Part shown: positions 49,047-51,768 of the stretch, piece after piece
Layout of the letters: every line of letters begins with the position of its first letter
Position numbering within the stretch: the stretch's first letter is position 1
Assembly: GCA_016792935.1 (NCBI GenBank)
Contig: JAEUJS010000001.1
Coordinates: 1 to 51,768 of the forward strand
Direction of reading: 5' to 3'
DNA length: 51,768 nt
Source of the DNA: Archangium sp.
GTDB lineage: Bacteria > Myxococcota > Myxococcia > Myxococcales > Myxococcaceae
Program-made: the position numbers and the translations under genes
Notes under the pieces: generated by a model
Seen by the model: the letters and a program-made list of their open reading frames with translations, nothing else
What the model was told of the DNA's origin: nothing
The model's database searches: none

Positions 49047-49979
49047 TCACTTCAAGGTCTGCATGTAGAGGGCGATGCTCTCGATCTCGAGATCGGTGAG
49101 CACCTGCGGAGGCATCGCCGGCGGGAAGCCGTTCACGATCTTCGCCATGGGGTTCAAGATCGACTCCTTCACGTATGCGGCGTCGACCGTGACCTTGCCC
49201 GCGCTCGTCTCTTCCTCGCGACCCCACAAACCCTTGAACGTCGGGCCGACGATCTTCGCGCCGTCGATCGAATGGCACGCGTTGCAGCCTTTGCTCTTGT
49301 AGAGCAGCGCGCCGGTCTCGGCGTCGGCCTTGTTGACGACGACGACCGCGAGGCCACCCGATGTGATGGGAATGCTCGGGTCCTTCTTCATCTGCTGCGC
49401 CTTCACGTACGCCGCGATGGCCCAGCGGTCAGCGACCGGAATCTGCGCGGCGTAGCTGGGCATGTTGCTGGCGTTCACTCCGTTGCGAATCGCCGAGTAG
49501 ATCTTGCCGACCACCATGTCCTTCGCGACGCGCTCACTGTGGAGGTCAGCCGGAGCGACCGTCAGACGCGGTCCACCATCCAACGCGAGACCAGCGACGA
49601 GACCTTTGCCGTCCAACAACGGGCCGTGGCACGGCGTGCAGTAGATGGCGTAGCGGTTCTCGCCGCGCTCCACGATGCCGTCCTTGAACTTGCCGCCTTC
49701 CGCGACAGACGCCGGCCATTCCTTGCTCGGCTCACCCTTCTCGTCGACGCCGAGTTCCCAGAGATCGTCTTCTCCGAGCTGACCCTGCGCGACGGTGCCC
49801 TCGACGGGAGCGCGCATCATACGGCCGTCGGCGAACAGCCCCGTGGAGTCGCGGCGGTACGCCTTGCCCTTCTCCTGGGTGTCCATGTTCTTGATGAGGT
49901 GAATGGGCCGGTTCTCGGTCTCCCAGCCGCGGCACGCGGTGAGAGCGAACACGGTGACAACGAAGATGCGAGTCTTCAC
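49047..49979 (-). CDS. actE: Alternative complex III cytochrome c subunit ActE, with a second cytochrome domain
   Basis: 310 aa from GTG 49979 (overlaps actD by 4 bp). A lipoprotein signal ends LTAC (C16). Domain 1 (about 95-200): CTPCH (C114, C117, H118) with Met ligand in NMPSY (M173). Domain 2 (about 215-310): CNACH (C232, C235, H236) and AMPPQ (M289), with GPTFKGLWG and VTVDAAYVKESILNP, a layout like the haem c domain fused to cytochrome oxidase subunit II. ActE is usually described as mono-haem, so this appears to be an extended di-haem version. It should carry electrons from the complex toward an oxidase. Confidence 0.92.
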   Translation of the reverse strand: MKTRIFVVTVFALTACRGWETENRPIHLIKNMDTQEKGKAYRRDSTGLFADGRMMRAPVEGTVAQGQLGEDDLWELGVDEKGEPSKEWPASVAEGGKFKDGIVERGENRYAIYCTPCHGPLLDGKGLVAGLALDGGPRLTVAPADLHSERVAKDMVVGKIYSAIRNGVNASNMPSYAAQIPVADRWAIAAYVKAQQMKKDPSIPITSGGLAVVVVNKADAETGALLYKSKGCNACHSIDGAKIVGPTFKGLWGREEETSAGKVTVDAAYVKESILNPMAKIVNGFPPAMPPQVLTDLEIESIALYMQTLK

Positions 49980-50509
49980 GGCTCGAGCTCCTCGACCAGC
50001 GTCGCGCCAGCGCCCGACAGGAGCGCCTTGGTCTTCTCGAGATCGAACTTGGGATCTTCCGCTTCGATCATGATGAAGAACTTGTCGTCAGTGACGCGCT
50101 CGAACGCCTTGCTGTTGAACGCAGGGTGATGCGGTCGCGGCAGGCCGTTCATGATCCAGTTCGCGAGGAACGCGGTCACGCAGCTGCTCAAGACCGTCAG
50201 CTCGTACCAAACGGGCACGAACGCCGGCAGCGAGAAGAGCGGCTTGCCGCCGACGACCATCGGGTACGCCGAACCCATCGCCCACGCTTCGAAGAAGAGG
50301 CCGAGGGCCGAGCCGGTGAGACCGACGGTCAACACCACCCACGGCAACTTCGAGGGCGGAGCGCCCATCGCCTTGTCGAGCCCGTGCACCGGGAACGGCG
50401 TGCAGGCGTCCCACTTCTCGTAGCCCGCATCGCGGACCTGCTCGCACGCCTTGTAGATGGTGTGCGGGTTTTCGTACTGCGCGAGGACTCCCCAGATTTT
50501 CGCGCTCAT
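49976..50509 (-). CDS. actD: Alternative complex III subunit ActD (DUF3341)
   Basis: 177 aa. YENPHTIYKACEQVRDAGYEKWDACTPFPVHGLDKAMG at the N-terminus is the DUF3341 signature, followed by two membrane helices (VVLTVGLTGSALGLFFEAW, VLSSCVTAFLANWIM) and a soluble end with FFIMIEAEDPKFDLEKT. ActD is a membrane subunit of alternative complex III with structural rather than redox function. Its start is 2 bp after the actC stop. Confidence 0.95.
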   Translation of the reverse strand: MSAKIWGVLAQYENPHTIYKACEQVRDAGYEKWDACTPFPVHGLDKAMGAPPSKLPWVVLTVGLTGSALGLFFEAWAMGSAYPMVVGGKPLFSLPAFVPVWYELTVLSSCVTAFLANWIMNGLPRPHHPAFNSKAFERVTDDKFFIMIEAEDPKFDLEKTKALLSGAGATLVEELEP

Positions 50510-50511
50510 GT

Positions 50512-51768
50512 TCAGTGACCTCCCGAAGCGGCGGCAGGAGCGGCAGCAGCGTGTCCGTGCTCGTAGCCTTCCCAGTGCGGGTTGGCCTGCGGCATCACGG
50601 CCTTCACTTCACCGATGGCGATGACCGGGAAGAAGCGGATGAAGAGCAGGAAGCACGTGAAGAAGAGACCGAACGTGCCGAGCAGGTACATGATCTCGGT
50701 GACGGGAACGAAGTAGTCCCAGCTCGAGACCAGCGCGTCGCGGTGCAACGACGTCACGGTGATGACGAAGCGCTCGAACCACATGCCGATGTTCACGAAG
50801 ATGGAGAGCACGAAGCTCCACATCACGCTGGTGCGAATCTTCCGGAACCAGAACAGCTGCGGCGTGATGACGTTGCAGCTCACCATGATCCAGTACGCCC
50901 ACCAGTACGGGCCAGACGTGCGGTTGATGAAGGTGAAGCCCTCGTAGTCATTGCCTGAATAGAAGGCGATGAAGATCTCCATCGCGTACGCGTAGCCAAC
51001 GAGGCTTCCGGTCAGGAGGATGATCTTGTTCATGTTCTCGATGTGCTTCGCGGTCACCAGGTCCTTCAAGCCCAGGTAGTGACGCGCGGGCAGCATCAGC
51101 GTCTGCACCATCGCGAAGCCGGAGAAGATGGCGCCGGCGACGAAGTACGGCGGGAAGATGGTGGTGTGCCAGCCGGGCAGCTGCGACACGGCGAAGTCGA
51201 ACGAGACGATGGTGTGCACCGAGAGCACCAGCGGCGCCGAGAAGGCCGCGAGGATCTGGTACGCCTTCTCGTACGTCACCCAGTGGCGCATCGAGCCGCG
51301 CCAGCCGAGCGAGAGCGCGCCGTAGAACAGCTGGCGCCAACGCACGGTCGCGCGGTCACGCAGCGTCGCGAAGTCGGGAACGAGGCCCGTGAACCAGAAG
51401 AGCAACGACACGAGGAAGTACGTGTTGACGGCGAACACGTCCCACTCGAGGGGCGAGCGGAAGTTCGGCCACAGCCCCATCTGGTTGGGGATCGGGAAGA
51501 GGTAGTAGTCCATCCACACGCGGCCGGTGTGCAGCGCCACGCACGAGCTGGCGCAGATGACGGCGAAGATGGTCATCGCCTCGGCGTACCGGTTGATGCT
51601 GGTGCGCCACTTCTGACGGAAGAGATAGAGAATCGCGCTGATCAGCGTTCCGGCGTGGCCGATGCCGACCCAGAACACGAAGTTCACGATGTCCCACGCC
51701 CAGCCGACGGGGTTGTTGTTGCCCCAGATGCCCGGGCCTTCCCACAGGAGGTAGCCGATGTAGCCACC
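50512..51768 (-). CDS. actC: Alternative complex III quinone subunit ActC, truncated by window edge
   Basis: The frame continues to the last base of the window; the GTG at 51687 is internal, since [21 protein letters not shown] before it is the conserved family sequence. The visible 418 residues show NrfD/PsrC-like helices: [20 protein letters not shown], the quinone-site-bearing [33 protein letters not shown], and [23 protein letters not shown]. ActC is the main membrane, quinone-binding subunit of the complex. The C-terminal tail is His- and Ala-rich. actA and actB should lie beyond the window. Confidence 0.93.
   Translation of the reverse strand, partial: GGYIGYLLWEGPGIWGNNNPVGWAWDIVNFVFWVGIGHAGTLISAILYLFRQKWRTSINRYAEAMTIFAVICASSCVALHTGRVWMDYYLFPIPNQMGLWPNFRSPLEWDVFAVNTYFLVSLLFWFTGLVPDFATLRDRATVRWRQLFYGALSLGWRGSMRHWVTYEKAYQILAAFSAPLVLSVHTIVSFDFAVSQLPGWHTTIFPPYFVAGAIFSGFAMVQTLMLPARHYLGLKDLVTAKHIENMNKIILLTGSLVGYAYAMEIFIAFYSGNDYEGFTFINRTSGPYWWAYWIMVSCNVITPQLFWFRKIRTSVMWSFVLSIFVNIGMWFERFVITVTSLHRDALVSSWDYFVPVTEIMYLLGTFGLFFTCFLLFIRFFPVIAIGEVKAVMPQANPHWEGYEHGHAAAAPAAASGGH

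Noticed and set aside
1..51768. rRNA, tRNA, CRISPR, integrase or transposase signals
   Set aside because: None was seen by eye in either strand; small RNA genes cannot be excluded without a covariance search.

Overview
The window looks like chromosomal DNA from a myxobacterium (Myxococcota, most likely Myxococcales in the broad sense). The evidence is the very high GC content with strong G/C third positions, a eukaryote-type Ser/Thr kinase with Val-Asp-Ala-Gly repeats, many lipoproteins and EF-hand-bearing exported enzymes, and an alternative complex III operon. The taxonomic call is inference from gene content. I found no rRNA, tRNA, CRISPR array, transposase or phage gene.

Layout. 1-5 kb: end of a Ser/Thr kinase, a peroxiredoxin coupled to an FHA-GAF protein with a degenerate cyclase domain, and a HAD phosphatase. 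5-16 kb: envelope and secreted proteins, namely a two-enzyme peptidoglycan hydrolase, a calcium-loop lipase-like lipoprotein, outer-membrane barrels, a CBM9/DUF5916-type barrel protein and a copper monooxygenase-like lipoprotein. 16-22 kb: a dihydroorotase-type amidohydrolase, then an operon-like minus-strand run (2-oxoacid-dehydrogenase-type acyltransferase, Coa1-like protein, membrane protein), HIT, MOSC and Rossmann proteins, and a nickel/cobalt-transporter-like protein. 22-29 kb: a LigD-type polymerase gene broken by an in-frame amber codon, small membrane proteins, a Cys-cluster protein, an MBL hydrolase and a CBS-like protein. 27-34 kb: two divergent secreted metalloproteases around a 349-bp regulatory gap, a clear terminator, and an alpha/beta hydrolase operon. 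34-38 kb: a GH3 adenylating enzyme coupled to a GNAT-like protein, divergent from a hemerythrin-like plus double-V4R gene pair. 38-47 kb: VOC, tandem GNAT, methyltransferase, histidine kinase, a duplicated serine beta-lactamase-family pair around a membrane protein, and a ketopantoate-reductase-like gene whose start region is duplicated next to palindromic repeats. 46.5-51.8 kb: actC-actD-actE-actF of alternative complex III plus a DUF4190-like gene, all on the minus strand; actC runs off the window.

Genes are packed tightly. Many same-strand neighbours overlap by 4 bp (ATGA/GTGA), and convergent genes often meet with 0-16 bp between stops, twice sharing one TGATCA palindrome. Only one strong intrinsic terminator is visible. 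A family of CCCTCTCCCGC-hairpin repeats sits beside gene starts.

Best leads for something undescribed are the GH3/GNAT and hemerythrin/V4R divergent cluster, the pseudo-ligase-polymerase gene with its amber codon, the signal-less dual peptidoglycan hydrolase with EF-hand, the duplicated panE-like start at a repeat pair, and a sigma-54-like promoter with a distant palindrome before the metzincin gene.
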